From Trebouxia sp. TZW2008 (lineage: Eukaryota > Chlorophyta > Trebouxiophyceae > Trebouxiales > Trebouxiaceae), in NCBI GenBank assembly GCA_002118135.1, contig BDIU01000305.1, forward strand, positions 21,062-85,061: 64,000 nucleotides of DNA, read 5' to 3'. Within the stretch, counting starts at the first letter, position 1, and each line of letters opens with the position of its first letter. The position numbers and the translations under genes are program-made. Positions 1 to 13,000 of this stretch are shown one piece after another. The notes below the pieces were generated by a model. That model was given only the letters and a program-made list of their open reading frames with translations, did no database searches and had not been told where the DNA came from.

Positions 1-365
1 CTGGTAGGCTTGTGACCTATTTCGACTTGTTTTGTAGCCTGTGCTTTTTGTGCATACCTTGAAGCAGATCTGCTTTTGTCTGTTGTGTACATTGTATCTT
101 TGTGCACGCTTTGCACCAGGGATCTTGTATCCAAAAAAAAAGCTACTGAGAACAGCTTTGACCACGTCAAGATTGCAGCATGTCAGCAACGCCTTGCACA
201 CTGTTTTGCATGCTCAGATTGTTGGACTAGGTGTATTTGATATTGCTTCGATGCTGCACATTCATTTGCTGCATAGGACATTGCAGCTGCAATTGGAAAC
301 CACATTTACAGCAGTGTCTTGTTCAGCATTTGCGTACAAAGATTGACTTGTACACTTCTGTAAAG
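1..365. other. Unassigned sequence upstream of the first GET4 exon
   Basis: No exon can be supported here. The stretch is expected to be intronic sequence of the GET4 gene, whose 5' part lies outside the window. Reading frames exist but show no GET4-like or other recognisable protein. Confidence 0.4.
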
Positions 366-1265
366 AGGGGACACTCACGCGGCTTGGCTGTTGCTGCAGC
401 ACTTGCACAGTCGGCAAGTGAAGGAGCGCCAGAGGAAGAAGACCTGTTCCTGACCAGGGCAGCACTGCAATTTCTAGCAGTGGGCAAGCCCAACAATCTT
501 GATCAGAAACTAGAGGAGGTCCAGGAGCTGCTGCAATCATATGAGTCGATAGCGCGGCATGGCTTACCAGACACACCTCTCATACACTTCCTCAAGCTCC
601 TGGTCAAGGTATGTACCTGAATAACATTGCTTCTCATCATCATTGTCCGTATCATTAGCATGACTGTTAGCATTGTCATTATCGTTATCTTCTGCCATTT
701 GACGGCAATCTTGTCATCATTTTGACTAGTATCATTGTCATGACCATTATCATTGTCATTATCATTGTCCTCAGCAGCAATTGTACCAGCACATTGCTAG
801 GCGAGTGCAACATAACTCTCGTCGCCATGCATTGGAGTGGCTTGTATGATACTCGCTGACACATATATCAGTATGCTGTCTTGAACACAGCTGTGGCCTT
901 GGACAACCGTCATCTTCAAGCATCCACTATCTTTCAGTCAATTAGATACCAGTCGAATGGGTGCAGACTTATCATTGCTGCTGAGGAACAAGCCAATGTC
1001 ACCTTAGGCTGCATGAGTCACTCATGCAATCAATCTGTTTATGTGATGTCTCACCTGCTTCATTGTGATGTGACAGGCTCTAGAGCACCACTCCCTGAAG
1101 TTAGCAGAGATGCTACAGCAGACATACTCAACCAGCTTAGCCCGAGATTCATCATTTGTACAGCTATTGCAGCGCATCAAGGAGATCTACTTGGGTGCCT
1201 CTTCAAATGAGGGTTTGCCAAACCTACTGTCTGGCATGCTACAGATGCTAACCAGCAACGGTTGA
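366..1265 (+). CDS. GET4: GET4-like protein (tail-anchored protein insertion), C-terminal part
   Basis: Two exons are visible, 366-608 and 1077-1265, joined in phase 0 by a GT-AG intron (609-1076). The first encodes an acidic start followed by DLFLTRAALQFLAVGKPNNL, as in the GET4 helical repeat 'FITRAVLQYL..GN'. The second encodes RDSSFVQLLQRIKEIYLG and ends GLPNLLSGMLQML, the usual GET4 C-terminus, with TGA at 1263-1265. GET4 pairs with GET5 and hands tail-anchored membrane proteins from SGT2 to the GET3 ATPase in the cytosol. About 140 residues are present and the N-terminal half lies off the window. The identification comes from recalled family motifs and is fairly secure because both exons match in order. 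Confidence 0.75.
636..775 (+). repeat. CATCATTGT-type simple repeat in a GET4 intron
   Basis: The intron holds a degenerate run of cat/cattgt/catt words (for example tcattgtcattatcattgtc near 750-770). It is low-complexity, with no coding sense. It lies between the donor at 609 and the acceptor at 1076. Confidence 0.7.
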
Positions 1266-2086
1266 TGGCACAGTGTCTGTATAGGCCATCGATTGCCATT
1301 GTCACATTGACAAGCAACTGCTGGCATACAGCAGGCGTGCTTGAGTGTGACCTATGTCCCAGCTGCCAGACGTGCAACTGGGTCAGTAGAGGCAAGACTT
1401 GCTTAGCTCATGATCAATCAGGCACAGCAATTACTTGTCTGACACGTACGTCTATCCTATTTGTGTGCTGATTAGCTGTTATCATTCTCACCATTTGTTG
1501 TCCTTGTGTCAAGCTCAGTTTGCCCCAAAGCACTCAGAATGCTGCAAGTGTGCCTTTGCCCACTTTTGCCATCATGTGACAGTGGCATATTCGAAGCATA
1601 GAAACTGTTGTGACCAGTCACTGTATACAGTGTACATACAGTACACCATCAATCCCTAGTGACATTGCGTCACTTGAACTCATGTATTACAATCAACATC
1701 TGCTGCAACCAGTTGAATTTCAAGACGACACCAAGCCATCGACCCTCTGCACTCGTGACTGCTCATAACATGCTCAAAGCCATCAATCTTGCATTGTGAT
1801 ATATAGTCCGAGTGGCAGGCACCAATTTGAACAAATCATCTGCTGTACATTCAAATCAATGAAGACTGTAACCGTGAGCGTCAAAGCATTGACATGACAC
1901 CCTCAATGCGGGGTGGTGTCCAAAATTGTCATATGGTACAGAATACAGAATGACACACTCTTCCAAGCTAAAGATGCCAGGTTAGCCAGCCAGTAAAGGC
2001 AGCTGATGCAAGCGCAAATTGTTGCGCACTGCATCTGCATATGCTGCTGCTGAACACAACCTGCCAGAATGGCTCATGCACACTGA
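1266..2086. other. Convergent intergenic region between GET4 and the TPR gene
   Basis: This holds the 3' flank of GET4 and, on the opposite strand, the 3' flank of the TPR gene. No further exon is recognised. Short ORFs on both strands lack protein-like composition. Confidence 0.5.
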
Positions 2087-3716
2087 TCACAGTGTTGCAG
2101 AATACACAGCAAGCGCAGCCCCCAACACGATGCTGGCCACCCACACATACCTATTGCTCAGCAAAGCAGGCGGCTTGTAGTTCTCCAGAAACTCATCTTC
2201 CCAGGTCTTCTTGTAGTTGCTTTTTTGCTTCTGCATGGGCGGGGCCCTAGGCCTTATGGCCGACCTGTCAGGCCTGCGACACCACACACATCACAATTCT
2301 GTGTCTGCCAAATATTTGCCTGAGAGTCAACTGGCACTTTGCTCTATATTGTCATTATTGGCAGCATCAACATCCATCTAATGACTTGTTTTGCTTTGAA
2401 GTCTTAGACGAGAATCGATTGACAGTAGCATGTTGCATGAATGGCAGCACCCAGAAAGCTGCCATCCTCGTGTCTTCAATGCTCTCCAACAATGGTGAGC
2501 CTGCTCAAGTGATAACGGCTTGCCAAGGCTATGCCAACAATGCCTGTGACTGTACATGATGGCAACACATTGTCTTGCAGCATTTTGCAAAAGATGGTAG
2601 GTGCAGAGCATCTCAGAAGTACTCACACATATCTCTCTAGGTTATCCAACAGGGGCATGTTGATCTTCTCCTCAGGTTTGAGTTGCAGCTTTGGTGCTTC
2701 CATAATGAACCTCAACTCTGCAGCTTGTTTCTTGATGGCTTTATTGGGATGCGTCTGTTCTACAGTCTTGTATACTTGGATGCATTCCTGATCCCGCCCG
2801 CAAGCCTGCAAGGATCAGCTGTACCTTTCGCCATGCGTGATCATAAAAGTACACGCTGTCATGTTGCTGCATATCATCTTCTGCCTCACAGACTTGCACT
2901 ACATGTGTCACACCACCTGTGCAATTTGTTACACAATTGAAGGGAGCTTCTTGTAGACAAGCATTGTGTACCTGATATGCCAGTGCTTGCCACAACTGGA
3001 TCTCGCCACCAAGCTTGCTAAAAGGGCCTTCTTGATCCAGAGCAATTTCAAACAATCTAGCTGACTCTGGATACAAGCCTTTCCCATATGCTAGCTTGCC
3101 AAGGGAGAATTGCCTGTTTCTTGCAGCTTGCTCTCGCCGCTGCGCCTCAGCTTCCTGAACAGTCAAGCTCAGGCTACAACTTCTGTTGCACGAAGATGCA
3201 GATCACTGAGTGCTATAGCTGAAAGCTTGTGACCAAGCTGCTGAGCACAGAGTGAGATTTGAGTTTGCACATTGTCTTCGGTGAATTAGAGCATGGTTGC
3301 AGAGCATTCACCTCAGCTAGCTTCTGCTTGAGCTTGTCTCGGTATTTTTTCTGCACTTCGCTAAGCTGGTCAGCCTTAGCTTTGCCAAGCTGAAGTGCTA
3401 CCAGGTCATCCTCGTCGATGCCTTGCCGAACACCTGGGAGCAAGATGACGCATGAATGGCAGCTAATCAGAAGCACAATAGACAGCTCAGCCAGCTTGTC
3501 CGTACCCGCGGCATAGTCCCGTGCTGCCTGACTCAAACGACGGGGTCCCCCTGGCCCGGGTGCAGCTTGGCAAACTACCGCAGTCCAGTGCTGCAGTTGC
3601 CGACTGGGCGTTTCAGGATGGACACTGACAGGTGAAGCAGCTCTAAAAGGGCTGTGGATCGTTAGCTGGGCGAAAGGCACACTCAGAGAGCTGCCAGACA
3701 CTGGCATAGTGATCAC
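2087..3716 (-). CDS. TPR-like protein with C-terminal membrane anchor, probably plastid
   Basis: Five exons on the minus strand join in frame: 3716-3506, 3433 to about 3318, about 3150-2972, 2805 to about 2631, and 2268-2087. The first exon is rich in Ser, Pro, Arg and Ala with few acids, as in a plastid transit peptide (start at 3716 or the Met at 3707). The middle carries a coiled-coil KAKADQLSEVQKKYRDKLKQ and a TPR-like helix pair (GLYPESARLFEIALDQEG; IQLWQALAYQACGRDQECIQ). Next comes KKQAAELRFIMEAPKLQL and a basic linker. The last exon ends with a single hydrophobic segment, NRYVWVASIVLGAALAVYSA. The pattern recalls small conserved TPR proteins of chloroplast membranes, but I cannot name an ortholog. 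It is divergent from the DHX37 gene across about 330 bp. Confidence 0.65.
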
Positions 3717-4045
3717 GCGGTATGCATGCAGCTATGAGACCTCGCAAGCAATCAATGGGGCCACGCTTTCAGCTGCTGCAACTCAGTGGCAAATCTTACA
3801 GAGCTTTGCGCACAACTCCCTGCTCAACAGCTACTGTAAGCTGGCCCTCTTCCCGTGGCAAAGCATGACCAGGAGATCAAACGACGAACCTGACCGACGT
3901 AACGCTCTCTCTCGTTTTGATCACTGCCGAGCTTTTGCTTCCGATCGCTGCATCAGAACGCCGCGCTCTGCATGTCTCATCGCGAGCGCGAGCACGAAGA
4001 GACGACAATCTGATTGCTTGCAATCCGTGACGGGGTCGGATTAGC
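3717..4045. promoter_or_regulatory. Putative bidirectional promoter, TPR gene / DHX37
   Basis: The two genes start head to head with about 330 bp between start codons. The DHX37-proximal half (about 3890-4040) is CpG-richer than the surroundings (cgacgaacc, cgcgagcgcg), as at other gene starts in this window. No TATA element is obvious. Confidence 0.45.
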
Positions 4046-7000
4046 ATGGGTCAAAAGCTGCATAGCAAGCGCCAGCGGAAGCAGAAAGCGCTTACGTCTC
4101 TTAAACGCAAGCAGATTGACAGGTCTGAGGACGACAATGCAGTGCCAGATGCGCCGCCTGCGAGGTTTGACTCCGCGCTTGCTGTGCTTGTGCACGTTGA
4201 CGCTGAGGACTGACCACGCTGCGCTGCCAAGCAGGGAAGCTGTCGATAGCAATGTATTGATTCTGGGCACTGCAAGACATCAAGATGCCGATGACAGCCC
4301 AACATCAAGCGTCAAAGCCCCGAAGCTGTCCAAGTCACAGCTGCGCAAGCAAAAAAAGGTGCAGGAAGAACATGCAAAGCGGGAGAAGCGTGCTCAGGTA
4401 CACTCACTTGTGCAGACTGACTTCACAGCACATTGAACTGGATGAATTGGTATCAGCAGTTTGCATACCTTGTATGTCATGGGCAAAATGAATGCATGCC
4501 ACTCAAGGTGTACCTGTAAAGGACAGGTGCAATGCAACAAGAAAGGAAGTTGAAAATGTGGTTTACAAGAACTTTGGCAGCCATTGTATGGCACGCAGGT
4601 GTATGCCAGTCTGCAGCAGCATGCTCTGTCAGAGTCTCAGCATGCACTAATCATGCCTACACACATGCTTGGGCAAACAGAAACCAAACGCCAGCAACTG
4701 CGGCGAGCTTTGCACCATCAGAGGGCAGGCCTTGACCTGCCAGAAGGTGCACAGCTAGAGCGGGAGCGTCATGTTGAGACAGCTGAGCTAGATCCACTCG
4801 GCAACTCACAGGTGACAACTATGGTCCAAAGCGTCAGCTGTTCACCTACAGGACTGTGCTGTTAGTTGCTACAAAGCTTTGTTTCTCATCTGCAACAGCA
4901 TCACAGCTTGTCTTGACAGGCCCACTTTGCCTGCACTGGCTACTTGCTGTCTAGGTATTCACATTGTCCATATTGTCCTGAAGTGTCAAAACTGTACATG
5001 GCTGTTGGCAGCCCTCCTATGTTGTGGTTTTATGGCCTGCAATTCACTGCTGGTTCAACCTGAACAGCAGCAAATTACCCTTTGGGTGATGCCTTCAAAC
5101 ACCGGTGCCCAAATTCTGACTGTATGCTGCAGAGTGTACCATCCATCAGTAGGATGACTCCTGTGCCAACAGACCCTGGATCTGTTCAAGGTTCAGCACA
5201 GGCTCATGTGGCAAAGCCCACAGCAGCGCATCACGCAGATGTGCCTCAAGCCAAGCGGCAGAAGACAGCGGAAGTTGCTGTCAAGGAGAGTGTGCAAGCT
5301 GCACAGCCGTTGCAGGAAGCGCGTGATGTTGCTGCAGCCACCAAGCAACAGCTTGGACTGAGAGGTGACTTTCATGACTGGCATGCCTACACGGGCGGCA
5401 ATGGCGTGAGGAGATCTGCCGTCTTGCTGCAAAGCTGACCATGGTGCACATAGCGTCATGTCTGCTCAAGAGGCGGCTATGCAGCAGACTTGCTCAGCCA
5501 ACTAGCCTTGTTGCAGCACTTTCTTTTCCTGGTTTTTTAGGGCTGCAGCTGCAGTACTCAGTCAATGCAAGCCAGTGCCTGCCAAGCACTATGTCAGCCC
5601 AATCATACCTGCAAGTCTGTCGCAAGTCTGCCTTTCACCAGCACAATGCACTGCAAACTTGTGCAACAAGGACAGCGTTCCTGGAGGCACGAGAGAGGCC
5701 TCCTGAAACGCGTATGTCATGTCTGCAGGGCTGACAGAGCAAGCAGAATCTGCAGCAAAAAGTCTACCTGCACCTCAAGGCCCAGCAAGTGTGGTACATG
5801 TGCAACGGCGGCCTGACATTGAGAAACTGCGCGCGGTCTGCCTATCACAGGCATGGGATGGTTTTCTGACTTGCCTGTGTCATGTCTGCAGGGGATACAG
5901 AGCAAGTGAACTCTGCTGCAAATGGTCTGCCTGCACCCAAAGGCCCAGCAAGCGTAGTACCTGTGCAGAGGCGGCCTGACATTGAAGAAGTGCGCAGCGG
6001 TCTGCCCATCACAGGCATGGAGCAAGAGGTCATGGAAGCTGTGCTGCAGCATGATGTTGTGGTGCTATGCGGAGAGACAGGCTGTGGCAAAACCACACAG
6101 GTTCGCAGTCAAGCATTCATTTCAGCTGGCTTTTGCTGACAGCCACCATCAAGCAATCATGTTTGAAGCACTTGCTATGACAAGGCATGAAAAACAATGC
6201 AGCCAACTTTCCGTTGAATAAGGCAGGTTTGCATCACATGTGAGTCCTCGGTAATGATAAAACATTGCAATCAATGCATCTTCTACTCCACCTGCAGGAC
6301 GTCATGCATGACTCTGTGTGCATCACTTGTCAATCCCTCAGTTCTTGTATTAGGCAGGCTTTGCCTGCATATATTCTGCATAGTCTCATGCACAATTTTG
6401 TATGCCTGACCTGCAGGGTCCTCAGTCTTGAATGAGGCGGGCTATAGCTATTATGACTCTTGACATGGACTTCAGAATATGACAAATTAGTTGCATGCTT
6501 GACCCGCAGGTCCCTCAATTCCTGTATGAGGCAGGCTATGGCTGCAGTGACTTCCCTGAGAAGGCAGGCATGATTGGTGTGACCCAGCCCAGAAGGGTGG
6601 CCGCCATCAGCACTGCCACCAGAGTGGCTGATGAGCTCAACACCCCCCTTGGCTCTGTCGTTGGCTATCAGGTCAGCTCTGCTCCTTACTCTGCTGCTAT
6701 GGATAAGTAGATATAGTTGGTGACAATAGGCAGAGTTGAGTGCAGCGCCAAAGGGTTGCACATGAGATCTGTTGAGAGTGCGAGAACAAAGTCACAAATC
6801 ACCAGGCTATTGTGGTTGCAGGCATTGGTTTGTGAAGCCTGCATGATAACTGCATGTTGCAACTGCTTTTCACAAATTGCTGCTGGACTGTTTGTCATAT
6901 GTGGAATGGACAAAAGAAGCAGGACCATCAAGACAATGTGCAACATGCAAACATTCCACAATCCAACATTTGTTGGCAGTTGTTTGCATGTTGCACATTG

Positions 7001-10000
7001 TCTTGATGGTCCTGCTTCTTTTGTCCATTCCGCATGTGAAAGTGTGAGCTTGCAACACCTATGTCAGCTTGCTCCTTGTTCTGCTGCTCTCTGCAATTGG
7101 GTGCAGCTCGCTTGTCATTACCACTGCCTGTCACAGCACACATAGTTGCCATGAAAGACAACAGACAACTTTGCATCATCTATGCATTGCTTTTGTTATC
7201 TGTGCTGGTGCAGGTGAGGTATGACCGCAAGCTGACCAAGGCCACTGCCCTCAAGTTCATGACAGATGGAGTTCTGCTGCGGGAGCTGCAAGAGGACTTC
7301 CTGCTGTCCAAGTACAGCAGCATCATCATTGATGAAGCCCATGAGCGCAGCCTCAACACTGACCTGCTTCTCGGTGAGCTGCATTTCTCTGGGGATTTTG
7401 TTCAAATGTACAGTAGATTCTCTTTGTAACAGATGCGGTGCTTTCCAACCAAATTGCCCTTATACTGAATTCTCCTTGCGTAGGGGTGCCATTGCAGTCA
7501 AAATGCAGCGATGGGTTACCAGTTGCATTGTCCTTACATCAAGATTGTCCTGGTATCGAGTGTTCTTACAAAGAAAATTTCCTGTAAGGTGCTCCTGGTG
7601 CCTCAGGCTCTGATGATCAAGAGAATTGCTGTCTAAGAGTCTTCTGTCAAAAGTCAAAGGCTTGGTAAATGCAGCAGATCTTTTGTCACCCAGAGCTGTT
7701 GGACATGCAAGTTGTCGTGCAGCTCAGTAATCACATGTGGTTGTTCTGCAGTGCAGCATGTCTCAGGAGCCAAAAACAGCTGTGAAGCCTCTGAAGCTGC
7801 TGATCATGAGTGCTTCGCTACGTACTGATGACTACACAGCCAACAGGCTCTGATCTGAAGGACTTTGATGTGCAGGTCTTTTGTCACGTGTGGTCCCTTT
7901 GCGGCGCAGCATGTCTCAGGAGCCAAATGCAACTGTGAAGCCTCTGAAGCTGCTGATCATGAGTGCCACTCTGCGTATTGATGACTTCACAGCCAACAGG
8001 AGGCTTTTTCCAACAGCCCCTCCTGTGGTGCATGTGCCTGCTCGCCAGTATCCAGTCACCATCCATTTCAACAGGCGGACAGAGCTGGATGACTTTGTGG
8101 CTGCTGCTTATCAGAAGGTGAGCCCTCAACTTTTTGCAGCTCATTCACTATGACAAGTGTCAGGTATAGCTCAAGGTCACTATCCAGTTCAACAGTCGCT
8201 TTTCAGCAACATGTAGCTACTTGCCAGTACCCTGTCACCATCCATTTCAACAGGCGCACAGAGCTAGATGACTTCGTGGTCGCTGCTTATCAGAAGGTAA
8301 GCCCTTGCTGTTTGTCACTGTGGCACTGTGGTGCATATGCCTGCTCACTAGTCACCACGCTGCGCATTCATGAATTCACAGCCAACAGGAGGCTCTTTCC
8401 AGCTGCATCTCCTGTGGTGCATGTGCCTGCTTGCCAGTACCCTGTCACTATCCATTTCAACAGGCAGACAGACCTAGATGACTTTGTGGGCGCTGCTTAT
8501 CAGAAGGTGAGCACAAAACCTGATGCAACTCTTGCCTTCTTGCTCGCTGCGTTTTCACACCAGGGAGTTCAGCCTCACTCAGGAGTCCTCGTTTGCGCCC
8601 TGCTTCATTGGCGCTTTTGTTTGACAGGCATGAGGCGTTTGAAGTTGTGTCTGACAAGCTGGTCAGCACTGTGACCCCACACAGCAGACGGTGTCATGGG
8701 TGGACCTTGCAACAGCTCTAATGAGTTCTCAAACTTGTTGCAGGTATGCAAGATCCACAGGCAGCTGCCTCTAGGCGGGGTTCTGGTGTTTCTGACTGGC
8801 CAGCGCGAGGTGGAGCACTTGTGCAAGCGCCTGCGCACTGCTTTTGCCCCCAAGGCTGCACGCCCTGCCAGGCCGTATGCCAAGCAGCCCCAAGGCCCTG
8901 CCCCTCTGCCCCAGGGCCCTGGCCAACTGCCCCAAGGCCCTGCCCCTCTGCCCGAGTTAGGCAAAACAGCGTTGCCAACAGATGGACCAGCTTCCAAAGT
9001 GCAGCAGTTTGGTGAATTGCAGCCCAGCGTGCAGCCTGCTGGAAGTCTGGCAGCTGTCAATCCTGCAGCCAAGAGCAAACGCAACAGGAAACGGGCAGCT
9101 GGTGATCAGGCTGATGTTCAGAAGGCCAGCAGGCAGCCTGAGGAAGGGTTGCATGAGCAGCAACAGCATGGGGACAGTAATGCTGCACAAGCTGTGCCTC
9201 AAAGTCGGCTTAGTCAGCCAGAAGAAGAGGAAGAGGATACACAAGATGCATCAGAAAAAGGAGGAGGAGGGGAAGAGGAAGAAGGGGAGGGTTTGGATGA
9301 GATGTATGGGAGAGATGCAGCTGAGGCTGCAGGGGAGGTGGCAGCCTCTGAAGAAGAGGATGAGGAGGAGGCAGAGGTTAGAAGCCATTGCATGCTTTGC
9401 CTGCTTTGTGCACATGGGTATCTTGCACAGCGTGCGCAATGTCTTGAGCCAAATCAGCTTGACTGAACAAAATTGCAACATACTTGAGCTGGCAGTCCAT
9501 ACAGCAAGTATGTTTGGCGGCTCTCAGTTGTGAGTCACACTGATCTGCAAAAGCATTGACACCAAAGCACATCAGCAAGCACCAATGCTGCTACCTGTGT
9601 GTTGATATTCTTTGCTGGCGATGCTTTTGCGGACTGCCGCAAAGGACTGCACAAGCAAGCGCTGTAAATCACAATGGCAGCCAGATTGTGTATCTTTGGC
9701 ATCACTCACAGCCTTTCCTATGCCTATCATGCATGCTTGGAATGTCATTTGCCGCCTCTCTGCACCTCAGCATTGTGTCATGACAGCACAAACAATGTGC
9801 ACGCCGCAAGGTAGTTTGACCTTACCCCAGGCAGATGGTGATGTGTTGCTGGATCACCCCATGAGCAGAGGGTATTGACTTGCAGTCATACAAGAAGCTG
9901 ATGATGTGTTGCTAAATCCTGTATAAGCAGAGGTCATTGATTGTAATCATGTGTGGCGCAAGTGATGATGTGTTGCTGAAGTCTTGCTGGGCAGAGGATG

Positions 10001-13000
10001 TCGACTTGCAGTCGTGCGCACGAGATGATGACATTTTGCTGAGGTCAGCAAAACACATCTTGTCATGTGTGGAGCAGGTGAGAGAGAGAGAAAGATTACA
10101 CGTGATGAGTGAGGAAGATCTGGAGGAGGATACAGAGGTGTTTGGGGGTGAGGGTTTCACCCCTGAGCAACTAGCGCAAGCAGAGCAGCTCTTCTCCGCA
10201 CATCTTGTATGTTCACAGTAATTTAGTCATGCGCGGTGCAGGTGATGAGTGAGGATGATCTGGATTCTGAAGAGGAGGATGTGGAGGTGGTTGGGGGCGA
10301 GGGCTTCACCCCTGAGCAACTAGCCCAAGCAGAGCAGCACTTCTCTGCACAGATGGTATGCACAGCAGTCATGGTCACCAATGCTGACTGATGCCTCAAC
10401 ATCACCGTTTGCCAAACATTGTGGAACATCAGTGCACCAGCTGAGTCCAGATACTGCATCACAATCTCAGTTGCAAGCTTTGGGTTCAAGCCCTTGTATG
10501 CAGACTTCATTTATTGAGTTTATTGTTCACAGGGTGCTGCTCCCACAGTGATTGAACTTGAAGTTAGTCAGAGTCAAGGCCCAAGGCCAGTACACATGCT
10601 GCCCTTGTATGCCAACCTGTCCAGAGCTGCCCAGGTCAAGGTGTTCGTCAGTCATCATTTTGCACGCAGAACATTCCAGAACCACAAGTGCAGTCACCAA
10701 GTCTGCTGTTTACAAGGTGTTCCAACAGTTACCAAAGCTGAAGTCAGTCAGGCTCAAGGCTCAGGGACAGTCCTTGGTCTGCTCTGTAATGTGCAATGTG
10801 TTATATGCCCTGGACTGCACAGGCCAAAGTGTTTGCCCGTTTGCAGTTTGTCTGCAGAACATTCCAGAAAAGCGAGTGCACTCACCAAATCTGCTGTTTA
10901 CAGGGTGCTGCTCCAACTGCGACTGAAGCTCAAGTCAGTCAGACTCAAGGCTCAGGGCCAGTTCACGTGCTGCCTCTGTATGCCAATCTGCCCACAGCTG
11001 CACAGGCCAAGGTGTTTGAGGCTGCTCCAGCTGGCAGCCGCCTCATTGTGGTTGCCACCAACGTGGCAGAAACATCCCTCACTATTCCTGGTTAGTCTCT
11101 TGTGCTGTTGCTGCTTTTCACATTCCCCCTCTTGTCTAAGAACCTTCTCTTGTGGCTTTGTGCACAACTTGCTGTTTGCCATCAGCAAGCAGCTGCCTCA
11201 TTGTGGTGGCCATCACTGTGGCCAAAACCTCCTTCACCATTGCTGTTCAGTTCCATGAGTGAAGCTGCAGCGGGAGCTTTATGCAAGCTGACCTGGTTGG
11301 CATCGCCCATAGATTGAGCTGTTGTCTGAACAGAATCTGCTTGGAGCTGTTCTCACTCTGCTTCCAATTTTACTGCTTTTGCGATTTCATGCTGTGATCA
11401 TGCAAGGTTGATTGCCAGCAGCATATGGAACATGCAGGCTCTCTTCGCAGCATCATTGCAGCTTTCTGCTGTGCTCATGCTGACGTTCAGACGTTCATGG
11501 GACCCTGCAGGTATCAGGTATGTGGTGGATGCGGGCCGGTCCAAGCAGAAGATTCTGGCAGAGGGCGGCAGCTTGGCACAGTACGAGGTGCGGTGGGTGA
11601 GCAAGGCCTCGGCACAGCAGAGGGCAGGGCGTTCCGGCCGTACTGGCCCTGGCCACTGCTACAGGTCTGCCATTTTCAACTTGTGTGATCGTTTTGTTGA
11701 TTTGTTGGTGACAAATGAAGCAATGATCATCATCCTGTTTGCATATGTAAGCTCTGTGCATACATAGCTCTCATACATAGTTTTGAGGGGCACAATGCTT
11801 GCATGTCCAGCTTTGAGACATAACAAACATTGCCTGCTAACTCAACCAAACTCACACTTGAAGCCTAGTCTTTTTGGGCAAGCTCCCTCTTGATTTGATC
11901 CATCTTTTGCGCTGTGAAACTTTGCATAACAAGCAACTGTATCGCAAGCATTGACATCTGCTAGTTTATTGACGTGGCGTGATGCTGCTTTTCTGTACAC
12001 ACCTCATGGATCACCAGTAGTTTTGTTGTTCGGCTTGCACACTGTACCCTTCAGCGTATTGCACTAAATCTCTTTTAGCTGTGCAGGCTATACTCTTCAG
12101 CGCACTTCAATGATACCTTTCCAGCACATACTCCCCCAGAGATCCTGAACACGTCCCTGGAGGGGCTGGTGCTGCTCATGAAGGCCATGCATGTGGACAA
12201 GGTCAGTCCTGCTTCCTGAATTTCACATGACACCATCAAAACGCAAAATATCTTGTCCTCCAGGCGTTCAAGTTCACTTTCAACAGGTGCTGGTGTGCAA
12301 GACATATACTACATACATACTACATATTTGGCAGCCATGTTTTGGCTTTTCCTGCACAGCTTGCTGCATGTGGCTCTCTTGTGCGCTTGTACTGTTTGCA
12401 TCATCAGGTATCGTTGAGTGAATCAGGGCTGCTTTCAATGTGTCACTTGAGGATAAGATCTCAAGTGGCCAGTACTGACCCAGAAAGGCCACTCGCCTTT
12501 AGCATCTATGCAAATGGAGGCAACAAAGTGGTGCTTTCAAGCGCAGTTTCTGGGGTCTTCCACGGCAAGTTGCATACTTGCCCTGTTATACATCGAGCAT
12601 CAGCAAAGATATAATTATGTCAACATCAACATACACTGCACTGCAGGTGTCACACTTCCCCTTCCCCACACCACCAGATACAGCAGCCTTGTCAGCAGCA
12701 CAGCAATGCCTTGTGGCATTGGCAGCACTACAACCCCCCACCCACCCCACAACACCCCTGGCCTTGACCCCGCTGGGGCGGGCCATGTCCCACTACCCTA
12801 TCACTCCCCGTCATTCTAGGATGCTGCTACAGGCAAGCCTTTGCTTCCTAAAGCCACGCTGCAAATTGCAATGCTTGAGACTCTGATAGTACAGCTGCAG
12901 TGTACAGTAGGTTTTCCGCACAATGACTGCATTAGGCAACAAAACAAATTTCCTTGCATATTGCTGTCCTTACTCGTGGGCGTCACTGCAGCCAGAATGT

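Noticed and set aside
8605..9084. Long antisense frame rich in Gly, Pro and Trp over the DHX37 insert
   Set aside because: It is the shadow of the Pro/Gln-rich and acidic coding insert on the plus strand; no splice or start context.
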